The notes below the pieces were generated by a model. The model was not told the origin of the DNA. It did not search any database and saw only the letters and a list, made by a program, of their open reading frames with translations. This document shows positions 46,838 through 54,991 of a stretch of DNA of 64,000 nt, piece by piece. Origin of the DNA: Burkholderia cepacia GG4 (lineage in GTDB: Bacteria > Pseudomonadota > Gammaproteobacteria > Burkholderiales > Burkholderiaceae). How positions within the stretch are numbered: position 1 is the stretch's first letter; each line of letters opens with the position of its first letter. The stretch covers positions 868,001 through 932,000 of the forward strand of contig NC_018513.1 in assembly GCF_000292915.1 (NCBI RefSeq), in the 5' to 3' direction. The translations under genes and the position numbers were made by a program.

Positions 46838-46886
46838 GCACCGCCACGGTGCGGATCGGATGTGTCGATCGGCGGAACCGATCGAC
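46838..46886. repeat. Two adjacent inverted repeats in the efflux-permease gap
   Basis: GCACCG-CCA-CGGTGC (46838-46852) and GTCGATCGG-CGGAA-CCGATCGAC (46864-46886) are both perfect dyads. They lie between two terminators in a 400-bp gap (46677-47077) that has no gene. They have no T-run, so are not simple terminators. Role unknown. Confidence 0.5.
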
Positions 46887-47001
46887 GTCACACGATGCGA
46901 TGTCGCTTGATGCCGGGCCGTTCCATTGCCTGGTTGCCTGGCCCCCGGCCTCCAGCCACGAGCCGGCGAACCAACGCGTCACCCGTCCGCCCCCCACAAA
47001 G

Positions 47002-47029
47002 CAAAACGCCACGGCATGCCGTGGCGTTT
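47002..47029 (-). terminator. Intrinsic terminator after the permease gene
   Basis: AAACGCCACGGC pairs with GCCGTGGCGTTT with a short AT centre; on the minus strand a TTTTG run follows. The stem shares its AACGCCACGG core with the terminator at 46743. Confidence 0.85.
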
Positions 47030-47077
47030 CTCCTTTACCGCATCGCGCCGGGATCCGGCGCGTCCGGGTCGGGCCGA

Positions 47078-48454
47078 TCAGTGATGCACGTCGGCCGGGC
47101 GTCCGTCGAAGTCGTGTCCGGCGCGGCGGATGTCGCACCGCGCGTCCTTCTCGCCCTTCACGCCGTTGAACACGATGTTCAGGATCACGGCCGTGGCCGA
47201 CGCGAGCAGGATGCCGCTGTGCAGGATCGGTGCGAACGCGGGCGGCAGCTTCGAGAAGAAGTGCGGCGACACGACCGGCACGAGGCCCATGCCGACGCTC
47301 ACGGCGACGATGAACAGGTTGTGCGAGTTGTTCACGAAGTCGACCTTCGACAGCACCTTGATGCCGTTCGCAGCCACCATCCCGAACATCACGATGCCCG
47401 CACCGCCCAGCACGAACGGCGGCACCGACGCGACGACTTGCGCCATCTTCGGGAACAGGCCGAGCAGCACCAGGATCACGCCGCCCGTCGCGCAGACGAA
47501 CCGGCTCTTCACGCCCGTCACGCCGATCAGGCCGACGTTCTGCGAGAACGACGTATGCGGGAACGAGTTGAAGATGCCGCCGATCAGCGTGCCGAGGCCG
47601 TCGACGCGCAGGCCGCGCACCAGGCGTTCCTGGTTGACCGGACGGTCGACCATGTCGCCGACCGCGAGGAACATGCCGGTCGATTCGATGAACGTGACGA
47701 ACATCACCGTGACCATCGTCACGATCGACAGCGGGTCGAAGTGCGGCATTCCGAAGTGGAACGGCATCACGATGCCGACCCACGGTGCGTGCGCGACGCC
47801 GTCGGTATTCACGCGGCCGATCGCGAACGCGATCGCGAAGCCGGCGACGATGCCGAGCAGCACCGAGATGTTCGCGATGAAGCCGCGGCCGAACTTGTTG
47901 ATCATCAGGATCAGCGTCAGCACGAGCAGCGACAGGCCGAGATAGACGGGGCTGCCGTACTCGGGGTTGCCGACGCCGCCGGCCGCCCAGTTGATGCCGA
48001 CTTCCATCAGCGACAGCCCGATCACCGCGATCACGGTGCCGACGACCACCGGCGGGAAGAACCGCAACAGCTTGCCGATCATCGGCGCGAGCACGATGCC
48101 GATGATGCCGGCCGCGATCGTCGAACCGAAGATGTCGAGAATGCCGAGGCCGGGGTTCGTGCCGATCGCGATCATCGGGCCGACTGCCGCGAACGTGCAG
48201 CCCATGATGACGGGCAGGCGGATCCCGAAGATCCACAGGCCCAGCGTCTGGATCAGCGTGGCGATGCCGCACGAAAACAGATCGGCGCTGATCAGGAACG
48301 CGATCTGGTCTTTCGGCAGCTTGAGTGCGGCGCCAACGATAAGCGGCACGGCGACAGCGCCGGCGTACATGACGAGGACGTGCTGGAGACCAAGCGTTAC
48401 AAGCTTGCCGGTCGGCAGCACCTCATCGCACGGATGGACCGTGTTCGATTGCAT
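47078..48454 (-). CDS. NCS2-family nucleobase permease (xanthine/urate type)
   Basis: This 458-residue inner-membrane symporter has about 14 hydrophobic segments. The NAT signature is present as SFSQNVGLIGVTGVKSRFV near residue 310, and the paired Glu/Asp region appears in IESTGMFLAVGDMVDRP. QNxGxxxxTG is the form seen in xanthine and uric acid carriers such as XanQ and UacT rather than the uracil form. LGLQHVLVMYAGAVAVPLIVG near the N-terminus is typical. The ATG at 48452-48454 is preferred over the in-frame one at 48520. It stands alone. Which purine is carried is inferred. Confidence 0.9.
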   Translation of the reverse strand: MQSNTVHPCDEVLPTGKLVTLGLQHVLVMYAGAVAVPLIVGAALKLPKDQIAFLISADLFSCGIATLIQTLGLWIFGIRLPVIMGCTFAAVGPMIAIGTNPGLGILDIFGSTIAAGIIGIVLAPMIGKLLRFFPPVVVGTVIAVIGLSLMEVGINWAAGGVGNPEYGSPVYLGLSLLVLTLILMINKFGRGFIANISVLLGIVAGFAIAFAIGRVNTDGVAHAPWVGIVMPFHFGMPHFDPLSIVTMVTVMFVTFIESTGMFLAVGDMVDRPVNQERLVRGLRVDGLGTLIGGIFNSFPHTSFSQNVGLIGVTGVKSRFVCATGGVILVLLGLFPKMAQVVASVPPFVLGGAGIVMFGMVAANGIKVLSKVDFVNNSHNLFIVAVSVGMGLVPVVSPHFFSKLPPAFAPILHSGILLASATAVILNIVFNGVKGEKDARCDIRRAGHDFDGRPADVHH

Positions 48455-48904
48455 CTGTCTCACTCCATGATCTTGTTTTCGGGGTGATACGAAGTTATGC
48501 GGAATGAACCATCGCAACAAGAGCGCTGGGTTCTATTCCGTTCTTTGCTGGTTCGATATGCCATTTCGGCATGGAACAGGGGGTCGATCATCGGGAAACT
48601 GCCGCTGGAGTGAGGTTTCCCGGTTTTATAGCCCTTCAAAATAGTGCGGGCCCCCGTGTCAAATATAGGTGGCTTTATGGTGTGTATCGCGACTGCGGCA
48701 TAGTGGCAAAAACGACCTGCGGAAAATCGTGCCGGGTTAACCCGCGAGCGGCCGGTTTTGCGGGCAAAGTGCAGCTCGGTGAAGCCGGTCGTTCGCGGCC
48801 GCGCGGTCGCGTCGCCGCGGCGGCAAAACGCGCTGCGTAAATCGGGGCGCAGGTCGCGATCCCGCTATCATCGATATCCGTTCATTCGAATCTGCGATCA
48901 CGTC
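48455..48904. other. Divergent intergenic region, partly AT-rich
   Basis: This is 450 bp between the permease and xylB. The stretch 48470-48720 is clearly more AT-rich than the window, and a palindrome CGGGTTAACCCG (48732-48743) sits in the centre. No gene is recognised; it presumably holds both promoters. Confidence 0.6.
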
Positions 48905-50341
48905 ATGCGCCTGCTCGGAATCGACCTCGGCACCGGCTCCGTCAAACTCGTCACGCTCGATGCCGACGGCGTCGAGCGCGCGGTCGCGAGCGAACCTTAT
49001 GGGTTGTCGTCGCCGCAGCCCGGCTGGGCCGAAATCGCGCCTGACGCGTGGTGGCAGGCACTCGTGCGCGCCGCCGCGCGGCTGCCGGCCGGCGAGCGCG
49101 AGCAGGTCGCCGCGATCGGCTTGTCCGGCCAGATGCATGGCGTCGTGCTGATCGACGCGGCCGGGCAGCCGGTGCGGCCGGCGCTGTTGTGGCCCGATAC
49201 GCGCGCAGCGCGCGAAGCGGACGCGGCCGCTTGGCCCGGCGCGCCGAACCCCGTCGCGCCCGGCATGGCGGGACCGCTGTTGCGCTGGCTCGCCGCATAC
49301 GAACCGCAGGTGCTGCGTGCCGCGCGCTGGGCCTTGCAGCCGAAGGACTGGTTGCGCGTCGCGCTGGGCGGTGAGGTGGCGGCCGATCCGAGCGACGCAT
49401 GCGCGACCGCGCTCGCGACGCCGGACGGCGCCTGGGATCCGGCCTTGATCGATGCGCTGGGCCTGCCGGCCGACCGGTTCGCGCCGGTGCACGCGTCGCT
49501 CGCGCGCTGCGGCACGCTCGCTGCGCGGGCCGCGGGGGCGCTCGGGCTGCCGGCCGGCGTGCCGCTGGCGACGGGGGCGGCCGATACTGCGTGCGCGGCG
49601 CTCGGCAGCGGGCTCGTCGCGGCCGGCGATGCGCTGCTGACGACCGGCAGCGGCGGTCAGATCGTCGTGCTCGCGGATACCTTGTCGCCTGCGCGGCGCG
49701 GGCTGCATCGCTATCGCACGGCGGCCGGCGGCGGTTATTACACGATGGCAGCGATGCAGAACGTCGGGCTCGCGCTCGAAGCCGTGCGCGGCTGGCTCGG
49801 CTACCCGGGCTGGGCGGATGCGTACGACGACGCGTTCGCGCAGCCGGCGTCGGAGCGGCTCTGCTTCCTGCCGTACCTGACCGGCGAGCGTTCGCCGTGG
49901 ATGAATCCCGATGCGCGCGGCGGCTGGCTCGGCCTCGGGCTCGGCGACACGCGCGGCGCGATGATGCGTGCCGCATTCGAAGGTGTCGCGTTCGCGTTGC
50001 GCGCAGGGCTCGACGCGATCCGCGACGCGAACCGTGCCGATCCGGTGACGACACTGCGTCTCGCGGGCGGCGGCTCGGTCGATCCGCGCTGGCGCCAGTT
50101 GCTCGCGGACGCACTCGGCGCGTCGCTCGATGCGGTCGATTGTCCGAACGCCGCGACGCGCGGCGCCGCGCTGCTCGCCGGTGTTGCGCTCGGGCACTGG
50201 CGCGAAGACGTGCTGCGCACGCTGGCGCCGGCCGCGTCGCCGGTCGCCGTGCCGCGCGACGCTCGCGCGCTGGCCACACGTCACGCGCGCTTCATCGATC
50301 TGTATGCGCGCACGGATGCGTGGTTCACGATCGGCGTTTAA
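48905..50341 (+). CDS. xylB: Xylulokinase (FGGY family)
   Basis: XylB phosphorylates D-xylulose to D-xylulose 5-phosphate for the pentose phosphate pathway. The 478-residue product has the FGGY start LLGIDLGTGSVKLVTLDADG, LSGQMHGVVLIDAAG with the catalytic-site His, a GAADTACAALGSGLVAAGDALLTTGSGGQI core and the C-terminal LRLAGGGSVDPRWRQLLADALG motif. GLSGQMHG is the xylulokinase form rather than glycerol or gluconate kinase. The frame is open from 48758; the ATG at 48905 is the family start. It is alone, about 4.7 kb from the polyol operon, and is followed by an alcohol dehydrogenase remnant. Confidence 0.92.
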   Translation: MRLLGIDLGTGSVKLVTLDADGVERAVASEPYGLSSPQPGWAEIAPDAWWQALVRAAARLPAGEREQVAAIGLSGQMHGVVLIDAAGQPVRPALLWPDTRAAREADAAAWPGAPNPVAPGMAGPLLRWLAAYEPQVLRAARWALQPKDWLRVALGGEVAADPSDACATALATPDGAWDPALIDALGLPADRFAPVHASLARCGTLAARAAGALGLPAGVPLATGAADTACAALGSGLVAAGDALLTTGSGGQIVVLADTLSPARRGLHRYRTAAGGGYYTMAAMQNVGLALEAVRGWLGYPGWADAYDDAFAQPASERLCFLPYLTGERSPWMNPDARGGWLGLGLGDTRGAMMRAAFEGVAFALRAGLDAIRDANRADPVTTLRLAGGGSVDPRWRQLLADALGASLDAVDCPNAATRGAALLAGVALGHWREDVLRTLAPAASPVAVPRDARALATRHARFIDLYARTDAWFTIGV

Positions 50342-50350
50342 ACTCGGGCA

Positions 50351-50378
50351 CTTGTCCTGACTTGTCCTGTCGCGACAG
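50351..50378. repeat. Tandem 10-bp repeat and palindrome at the adh scar
   Basis: CTTGTCCTGA is followed directly by CTTGTCCTGT (50351-50370), and CTGTCGCGACAG (50367-50378) is a perfect 12-bp palindrome. They sit just after xylB, between it and the alcohol dehydrogenase remnant, so they may mark a deletion junction. Confidence 0.5.
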
Positions 50379-50484
50379 CGGTGACGCATCGCGGCAAGCC
50401 GGCGACCGTTTCCCGCACGCGATGGGCGGCGGGATCGGGGATCATGCCGGGCACGATACGGTTTCGCCGTGTCGCGCGGCACGG

Positions 50485-50583
50485 CTTGAACTGATCACGC
50501 ACGCGCTGCCGCTCGAGAAGCTCGACGACGGCGTCGACCCGATGAAGAAGGGCGAATCGCTTCGCCCGATCGTGCTGTATTGA
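50485..50583 (+). pseudogene. Remnant of an S-(hydroxymethyl)glutathione / alcohol dehydrogenase
   Basis: The last 32 codons before the stop at 50581-50583 read LELITHALPLEKLDDGVDPM and then KKGESLRPIVLY, which is the C-terminal end of a class III zinc alcohol dehydrogenase (LITH-x-PLE-x-x-x-x-x-x-x-M-x-x-GES-[IL]R-x-[IV]V). No coenzyme-binding fold or zinc-binding part of the enzyme occurs upstream; xylB ends 143 bp before it. It lies 15 bp before fghA, the usual partner. I conclude that adhC was deleted, leaving its 3' end. Confidence 0.75.
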
Positions 50584-50598
50584 ACGGAAGGGAACCCC

Positions 50599-51447
50599 AT
50601 GCTCGAACTCGTTTCTTCGCATGCTTGCCACGGCGGCGAGCAACGCTTCTATCGCCACGATTCGACGGCGATCGGCCTGCCGATGAAATTCTCGGTGTAC
50701 CTGCCGCCGCAGGCGGCACACGGCCGCGTGCCGGCGCTGTTCTACCTCGCGGGGCTCACGTGCACCGACGAGACGTTCGCGATCAAGGCCGGCGCGCAGC
50801 AATACGCGGCGCAGCACGGCCTCGCGCTCGTGATGCCCGACACCAGCCCGCGCGGCGCGGGCGTGCCGGGCGAGACCGACGCATGGGATTTCGGCGTCGG
50901 CGCGGGCTTCTACGTCGATGCGACCCAGGCGCCGTGGTCCACGCATTACCGGATGGAGTCGTACGTGACGGGCGAGCTGCGCGAGCTCGTCGCGGCCGAG
51001 CTGCCGATCGACGGCGCGCGGCTCGGGATCTTCGGTCACTCGATGGGCGGGCACGGTGCGCTGACGCTCGCGCTGCGCCATCCCGACCTGTACCGTTCGG
51101 TGTCGGCGTTCGCGCCGATCGCCGCACCGACGCGCTGCCCGTGGGGCGAGAAGGCGTTCTCGGGCTACCTGGGCGCCGATCGCGAAGCATGGAAGCAGCA
51201 CGACGCGAGCGAGCTCGTCGCGCGCGCGGATGCGCCGAAATTCGCGGCCGGCATCCTGGTCGACCAGGGCCTCGCCGACCAGTTCCTCGCGAACCAGCTG
51301 AACCCCGACGTGTTCGAAGCCGCGTGCGCGGCGGCCGGCCAGCCGCTGACGCTGCGCCGCCATCCGGGCTACGACCACGGGTACTACTTCATCTCGACGT
51401 TCATCGCCGATCACATTGCGCATCACGCGCGGGTGCTCGCACGGTAA
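50599..51447 (+). CDS. fghA: S-formylglutathione hydrolase
   Basis: This esterase hydrolyses S-formylglutathione to formate and glutathione in formaldehyde detoxification. The 282-residue product is the esterase D family: ALFYLAGLTCTDETFAIKAGAQQYAAQHGL, PDTSPRGAGVPGETDAWDFGVGAGFYVDAT, nucleophile Ser148 in GHSMGGHGAL, Asp in GILVDQGLADQFL and His in GYDHGYYF. The usual upstream S-(hydroxymethyl)glutathione dehydrogenase gene is represented only by a remnant here, so the first step must be provided elsewhere. A bidirectional terminator follows. Confidence 0.96.
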   Translation: MLELVSSHACHGGEQRFYRHDSTAIGLPMKFSVYLPPQAAHGRVPALFYLAGLTCTDETFAIKAGAQQYAAQHGLALVMPDTSPRGAGVPGETDAWDFGVGAGFYVDATQAPWSTHYRMESYVTGELRELVAAELPIDGARLGIFGHSMGGHGALTLALRHPDLYRSVSAFAPIAAPTRCPWGEKAFSGYLGADREAWKQHDASELVARADAPKFAAGILVDQGLADQFLANQLNPDVFEAACAAAGQPLTLRRHPGYDHGYYFISTFIADHIAHHARVLAR

Positions 51448-51497
51448 GCGCGGCACGCAGGTCATGCATACGGCGCGCTGCATAGCGCGTGCGCATG

Positions 51498-51537
51498 AAA
51501 AAACGCCGGCCATGCCCTCGGGCACGCCGGCGTTTTC
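51498..51537. terminator. Bidirectional terminator between fghA and znuB
   Basis: AAAACGCCGGC pairs with GCCGGCGTTTT, with an inner GTGCC-type loop. A and T tracts serve both convergent units. Confidence 0.88.
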
Positions 51538-51555
51538 ATTTGCGCCGCGCGACGA

Positions 51556-52338
51556 TCAGTGGCGCCGCAACAGGCTTGCGCCGTACACGAGCGCCGACAG
51601 CGCGGTAATCCAGAAGCTCGTCGGCCAGTCGGTGTGATATGCGAGCGCGATCCCGCACCACGCTTCGAACAGCGCGAACAGCGCGGCGAGCAGCACGCCC
51701 GTCGACAGCCGCGTCGACACGTTCTGCGCGGCGGCGGCCGGCCCGACCAGCAGCGTGAACACCAGCAGCACGCCGACGATCTGCGTCGCCGCGGCCACCG
51801 CGAGCGCGCACACCGCGAGGAACAGCATCGACACGGCGCGCAGCGACACGCCCTTGGCTTCCGCCAGTTCGGGCTGCAGCGACGCGAACAGCAGCGGCCG
51901 CGCGATCAGCGCGAGCGCGACGAGGCTCACCGCGCCGATGCCCGCGAGCACCGCGAGCGTGTCGTGGCTGACCGCGAGCACGTTGCCGAACAGCAGCGCG
52001 GTGACCTGCGTCGCGAACGACGTGTAGAAATGCAGGAACAGCAGGCCGAAGCCGAGCGCGCCCGACAGGATCACGCCGATCGCGACGTCGCGGCCCGCGA
52101 GCCGTTCGCCGAGCGCGCCCATGCCGATCCCGGCCGCGAGCGTGAAGCCGACCATCCCCCAGATCGGCGAGATGCCGAGCAGTACTGCGCCCGTCGCGCC
52201 GGTGAAGCCGACGTGCGACAGCGCGTGGCCGGCGAAGGTTTGTCCGCGCAGCACCAGGAAGTAGCCGACGATGCCTGCGAGCACCGCGACGATCCCCGAC
52301 GCGGCGAACGCGTTGATCATGAAGTCGTATTCAAACAT
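51556..52338 (-). CDS. znuB: Zinc ABC transporter permease
   Basis: This is a 260-residue ABC-3 family permease with about eight hydrophobic helices, starting MFEYDFMINAFAASGIVAVLAGIVGYFLVLRGQTFAGHALSHVGF. It carries the conserved FAGHALSHVG coupling segment and FTLLVGPAAAA. It pairs with the ZnuC-type ATPase and ZnuA-type binding protein. The ATG at 52336-52338 overlaps the end of the ATPase gene by 8 bp, so translation is coupled. It is the last gene of the zur-znuACB unit on the minus strand. Confidence 0.95.
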   Translation of the reverse strand: MFEYDFMINAFAASGIVAVLAGIVGYFLVLRGQTFAGHALSHVGFTGATGAVLLGISPIWGMVGFTLAAGIGMGALGERLAGRDVAIGVILSGALGFGLLFLHFYTSFATQVTALLFGNVLAVSHDTLAVLAGIGAVSLVALALIARPLLFASLQPELAEAKGVSLRAVSMLFLAVCALAVAAATQIVGVLLVFTLLVGPAAAAQNVSTRLSTGVLLAALFALFEAWCGIALAYHTDWPTSFWITALSALVYGASLLRRH

Positions 52339-53227
52339 CGTGCGAATGCCCGGGATGAGCGTGTCCGTGGTGGTGATGGCCGTGGCCGCCGCCGCTGCCA
52401 CCGCCGTGCGAGTGGCCGTCGTCGTCCTCGTGCTCGTGATCGTGCTTTTCGATTTCGACGTCGCCCGACATCACGAAGATCTTGCCGTTCACGCGCATCA
52501 CGTCGATTGGCGAGCCGTAGAGCCGCGACAGCACCGGCTTCGTGATCACCTCGTCGACGGTGCCGAGCGCCGCGACGCCGTTGCCGAGATACAGCACGCG
52601 GTCGAGCGCGTTCAGGAGCGGGTTCAGTTCGTGCGCGGAAAACAGCACGGTGATGCCGAGCTCGCGCTGCACGTTGCGCACGAGTTCGACGACGCCGCGC
52701 TGGTGGTTCGGGTCGAGGCTGATCAGCGGCTCGTCGAGCAGCAGCAGCTTCGGGCTGCCGAGCAGGCACTGCGCGAGCAGCAGGCGCTGCCGCTCGCCGC
52801 CCGACAGCTCCGACAGCGGCCGGCGCGCGAGCGTCGGGCCGCCGACGAGGTCGAGCACGCGGTCGACGTCGCACCGCGTCGCGGCGTTCGTGTGCGGCAG
52901 CCCCCAGCGATGGCCGTCGGCGGCCATCGCGACGAAGTCGTAGCCGCGCATCCGGCGATTCGCGAGGCCGCTGCGGATCTGCGGCATGTAGCCGATCGAC
53001 GCGTTGCCGCGCAGGACCGGCACGCCGCCGACCGACAGCGTGCCGCCCGTGACGGGCACGAGGCCGAGCACGGCGCGCATCAGCGTCGTCTTGCCCGCGC
53101 CGTTCGGCCCGAGCACGCCGACGAATTCGCCGGGTTCGATCGAGAAGCTCACGTCGCGCAGGATCGTGCGTCCGGCCAGTTCGAGCGTGACGTGATCGAG
53201 TGCGAGTGCGTGGGGAGTGGCGGTCAT
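52331..53227 (-). CDS. znuC: Zinc ABC transporter ATPase with His-rich tail
   Basis: This ATPase powers zinc uptake. The 298-residue chain has Walker A GPNGAGKTT (40-48), signature LSGGERQRLLLAQ and Walker B KLLLLDEPLISLD, then a segment before the end (VMRVNGKIFVMSGDVEIEKHD). The last 41 residues hold 14 His with Asp and Gly, clustered in runs, an unusual tail not normal for ZnuC that could bind zinc in the cytoplasm. It overlaps znuB by 8 bp and follows znuA by 13 bp. Confidence 0.95.
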   Translation of the reverse strand: MTATPHALALDHVTLELAGRTILRDVSFSIEPGEFVGVLGPNGAGKTTLMRAVLGLVPVTGGTLSVGGVPVLRGNASIGYMPQIRSGLANRRMRGYDFVAMAADGHRWGLPHTNAATRCDVDRVLDLVGGPTLARRPLSELSGGERQRLLLAQCLLGSPKLLLLDEPLISLDPNHQRGVVELVRNVQRELGITVLFSAHELNPLLNALDRVLYLGNGVAALGTVDEVITKPVLSRLYGSPIDVMRVNGKIFVMSGDVEIEKHDHEHEDDDGHSHGGGSGGGHGHHHHGHAHPGHSHDV

Positions 53228-53240
53228 TTCGTTGCGTGGG

Positions 53241-54155
53241 TCATTTCTTGCTGGCGGAAAGCGCGGCCGCGAGCGCGTCGAGCTGGCCGGCCATCCACTG
53301 CTGGAAGGTCTTGCCGGCCGGCTGCGTCTCGGTGACGCTCATGCTCGGCACGCCGCCGTCGCGCGCGACCTTCAGCATGCGCTTGGTCATTGGCGCTTCG
53401 GCCTGGCTGTTGTAGATCAGCACACGCACCTGCTTCTTGCGCAGGTCGTTCTCGAACGCAGCGACATCCTGCGCGCTGGCTTCGGTGTCGTTCATCGTCG
53501 CGAGCTGGAAGCGCTGGTTGCGCATGTCGAGGCCGATCGCGTCGGACATGTAGCCGAACACCGGCTCGGTGGCCGTCACCGGCACGCCCTTGTACTGCGC
53601 GCGCAGCGCGGCGACCTTGTCGTCGATCGGCTTCAGCGACGCGACGAACTTCTGCAGGTTCGCGTCGTAGTCGGCCTTGTTCGCCGGGTCGGCGCGGCCG
53701 AGCTCGGCCGCGATCGCGCGCGCGGCGGCCGGCATCGTCGCCGGGTCGTACCACAGGTGCGGGTTGTCGCCGGCCTTCTTGCCGACCAGATCGGCGACGA
53801 CGATCGTCGCGCGCTGCGCCTGCTTCGATGCGCCGAGCAGCTTGCCCATCCACGGATCGTAGTCCGCGCCGTTGTAGATCACGACCTGCGCGTGCTGCAG
53901 CGCGCGCGCGGTCTTCGGGCTCGCTTCGAACAGGTGCGGATCCTGGTCGGGACTGCTGAGGATGCTGGTCACCGCGACATGGCGGCCGCCGATCTGCGAT
54001 GCGACGTCGCCATAGAAGTTCTCGGCGGCGACGACGTTGACGGTCGCGGCCTGCGTGAAGGCGGGCGCCGCGAACGACAGCGCGGCGGCAGCGGCGGCGA
54101 CCAGGCGGGCAAGCGACAGGGCTCGCCGCGGCGCGCGCTTCAGGGCAATGGACAT
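53241..54155 (-). CDS. znuA: Zinc ABC transporter substrate-binding protein
   Basis: The 304-residue product has a signal peptide (cleavage near residue 36, ATQAA) and the cluster A-I fold: DQDPHLFEASPKT with His73, and DNPHLWYDPATM with His132. The third-ligand region reads TEPVFGYMSDAIGL, where E. coli ZnuA has His; here it is Glu. The His-rich loop typical of many ZnuA proteins is missing. This may change metal binding. Position behind zur and the Zur-like box still argues for zinc. Confidence 0.9.
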   Translation of the reverse strand: MSIALKRAPRRALSLARLVAAAAAALSFAAPAFTQAATVNVVAAENFYGDVASQIGGRHVAVTSILSSPDQDPHLFEASPKTARALQHAQVVIYNGADYDPWMGKLLGASKQAQRATIVVADLVGKKAGDNPHLWYDPATMPAAARAIAAELGRADPANKADYDANLQKFVASLKPIDDKVAALRAQYKGVPVTATEPVFGYMSDAIGLDMRNQRFQLATMNDTEASAQDVAAFENDLRKKQVRVLIYNSQAEAPMTKRMLKVARDGGVPSMSVTETQPAGKTFQQWMAGQLDALAAALSASKK

Positions 54156-54201
54156 GAAACTCCTCGTAGGAAGGGGCGGCGGGGCGCCGCGCGATGCGGT
54201 G

Positions 54202-54663
54202 TCAGCGTTGCGCGGGCTTGCCCTTGCAGTGCCCGCACAGACCGTTCAGCTCGACGACCTGGTGGTGGACTTCGAACCCGTGCGCGGGCTCGCTCGCGGA
54301 CAGCTGCTTCGCGAGGTCGCTGCCCGGAATCTCGACGGTCTCGCCGCACGAATCGCAGATCAGGAACTGGCCTTCGTGCGGCACGCCGATCTCGCAGCAC
54401 GCGAAGAACGCGTTCTTCGATTCGATCCGGTGGATGAAGCCGTGTTCGACGAGGAAATCCAGCGCGCGATAGACGGTCGTCGGCGGCACGCGGCCGCGCT
54501 GCGGCTCGAGCTCGGCGAGCAGGTCGTACGCGCCGATCGGGCGCTGCGCGGCCAGCACGCGTTCGTAGACCTGGCGGCGCAGCGGCGTCCACGCGAGCCC
54601 GTGCTCGGCGGCGAATGCGTCGGCCCGGGACAGCCGGGCGTCAATGGGCGATGAGGTAGCCAT
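54202..54663 (-). CDS. zur: Fur-family zinc-responsive repressor Zur
   Basis: Zur represses zinc-uptake genes when zinc is sufficient. The 153-residue product has a winged-helix N-domain (WTPLRRQVYERVLAAQRPIGAYDLL and PTTVYRALDFLVEHGFIHRI) and a zinc-binding C-domain with the structural pairs Cys103/Cys106 (CDSC) and Cys143/Cys146 (CGHC); Cys89 and Cys90 lie where the sensing site is expected. The GFEVHHQVVELNGLCGHC end is the Zur rather than Fur form. It is the first gene of the zur-znuACB unit, likely autoregulated through the box at 54689. Confidence 0.92.
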   Translation of the reverse strand: MATSSPIDARLSRADAFAAEHGLAWTPLRRQVYERVLAAQRPIGAYDLLAELEPQRGRVPPTTVYRALDFLVEHGFIHRIESKNAFFACCEIGVPHEGQFLICDSCGETVEIPGSDLAKQLSASEPAHGFEVHHQVVELNGLCGHCKGKPAQR

Positions 54664-54991
54664 GGCGTGAAGCAGGCAATGAAACGAAGTATGGCGATGA
54701 TATAACGTATCTCCATGGCGTGCAGCCCGAATTCCTGCCCCTGCACCCGCTCCGTCCCCTTCATCGCCGTTTCAGCCGCGCTGCACCCAGCGCGCCGCGC
54801 CTTGCCAGGCGTGGGTCGCCGGCCGACGCCCGGGGCGGCCGTGCCGCAGCGCATCATCGAAAGCCGCCATGTCGCCTTGACAGCGTGAATCGCGTATCCG
54901 ATCATTCGACCAACAACAGAGCAATTGATCGGCCAGCGAGCGTTCGCTCATCTCGCGGCCTTCGTGCAGCAGAACGAACCGGAGACAACCA
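54664..54991. other. Divergent intergenic region between zur and the polyol operon
   Basis: This is 328 bp holding the promoters of both units. Apart from the Zur-like box at 54689-54711 I see no other clear operator. Short frames here look like chance. Confidence 0.5.
54689..54711 (-). promoter_or_regulatory. Zur-like box
   Basis: Read on the minus strand, this 23-mer matches the E. coli Zur consensus, as I recall it, at about 15 of 23 positions, including the GTTATA core. It lies 26 bp before the zur ATG, so zur-znuACB is probably repressed by Zur. Confidence 0.6.

Noticed and set aside
45090..48272. Minus-strand frame of 1060 codons across the channel gene and permease
   Set aside because: It crosses two well supported genes and terminators in another frame, and its composition is Arg/Asp/His rich without motifs.
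47078..48454. Uracil permease (UraA) identity
   Set aside because: The QNVGLIGVTG form of the NAT signature fits xanthine/urate carriers better, although a firm split needs phylogeny.
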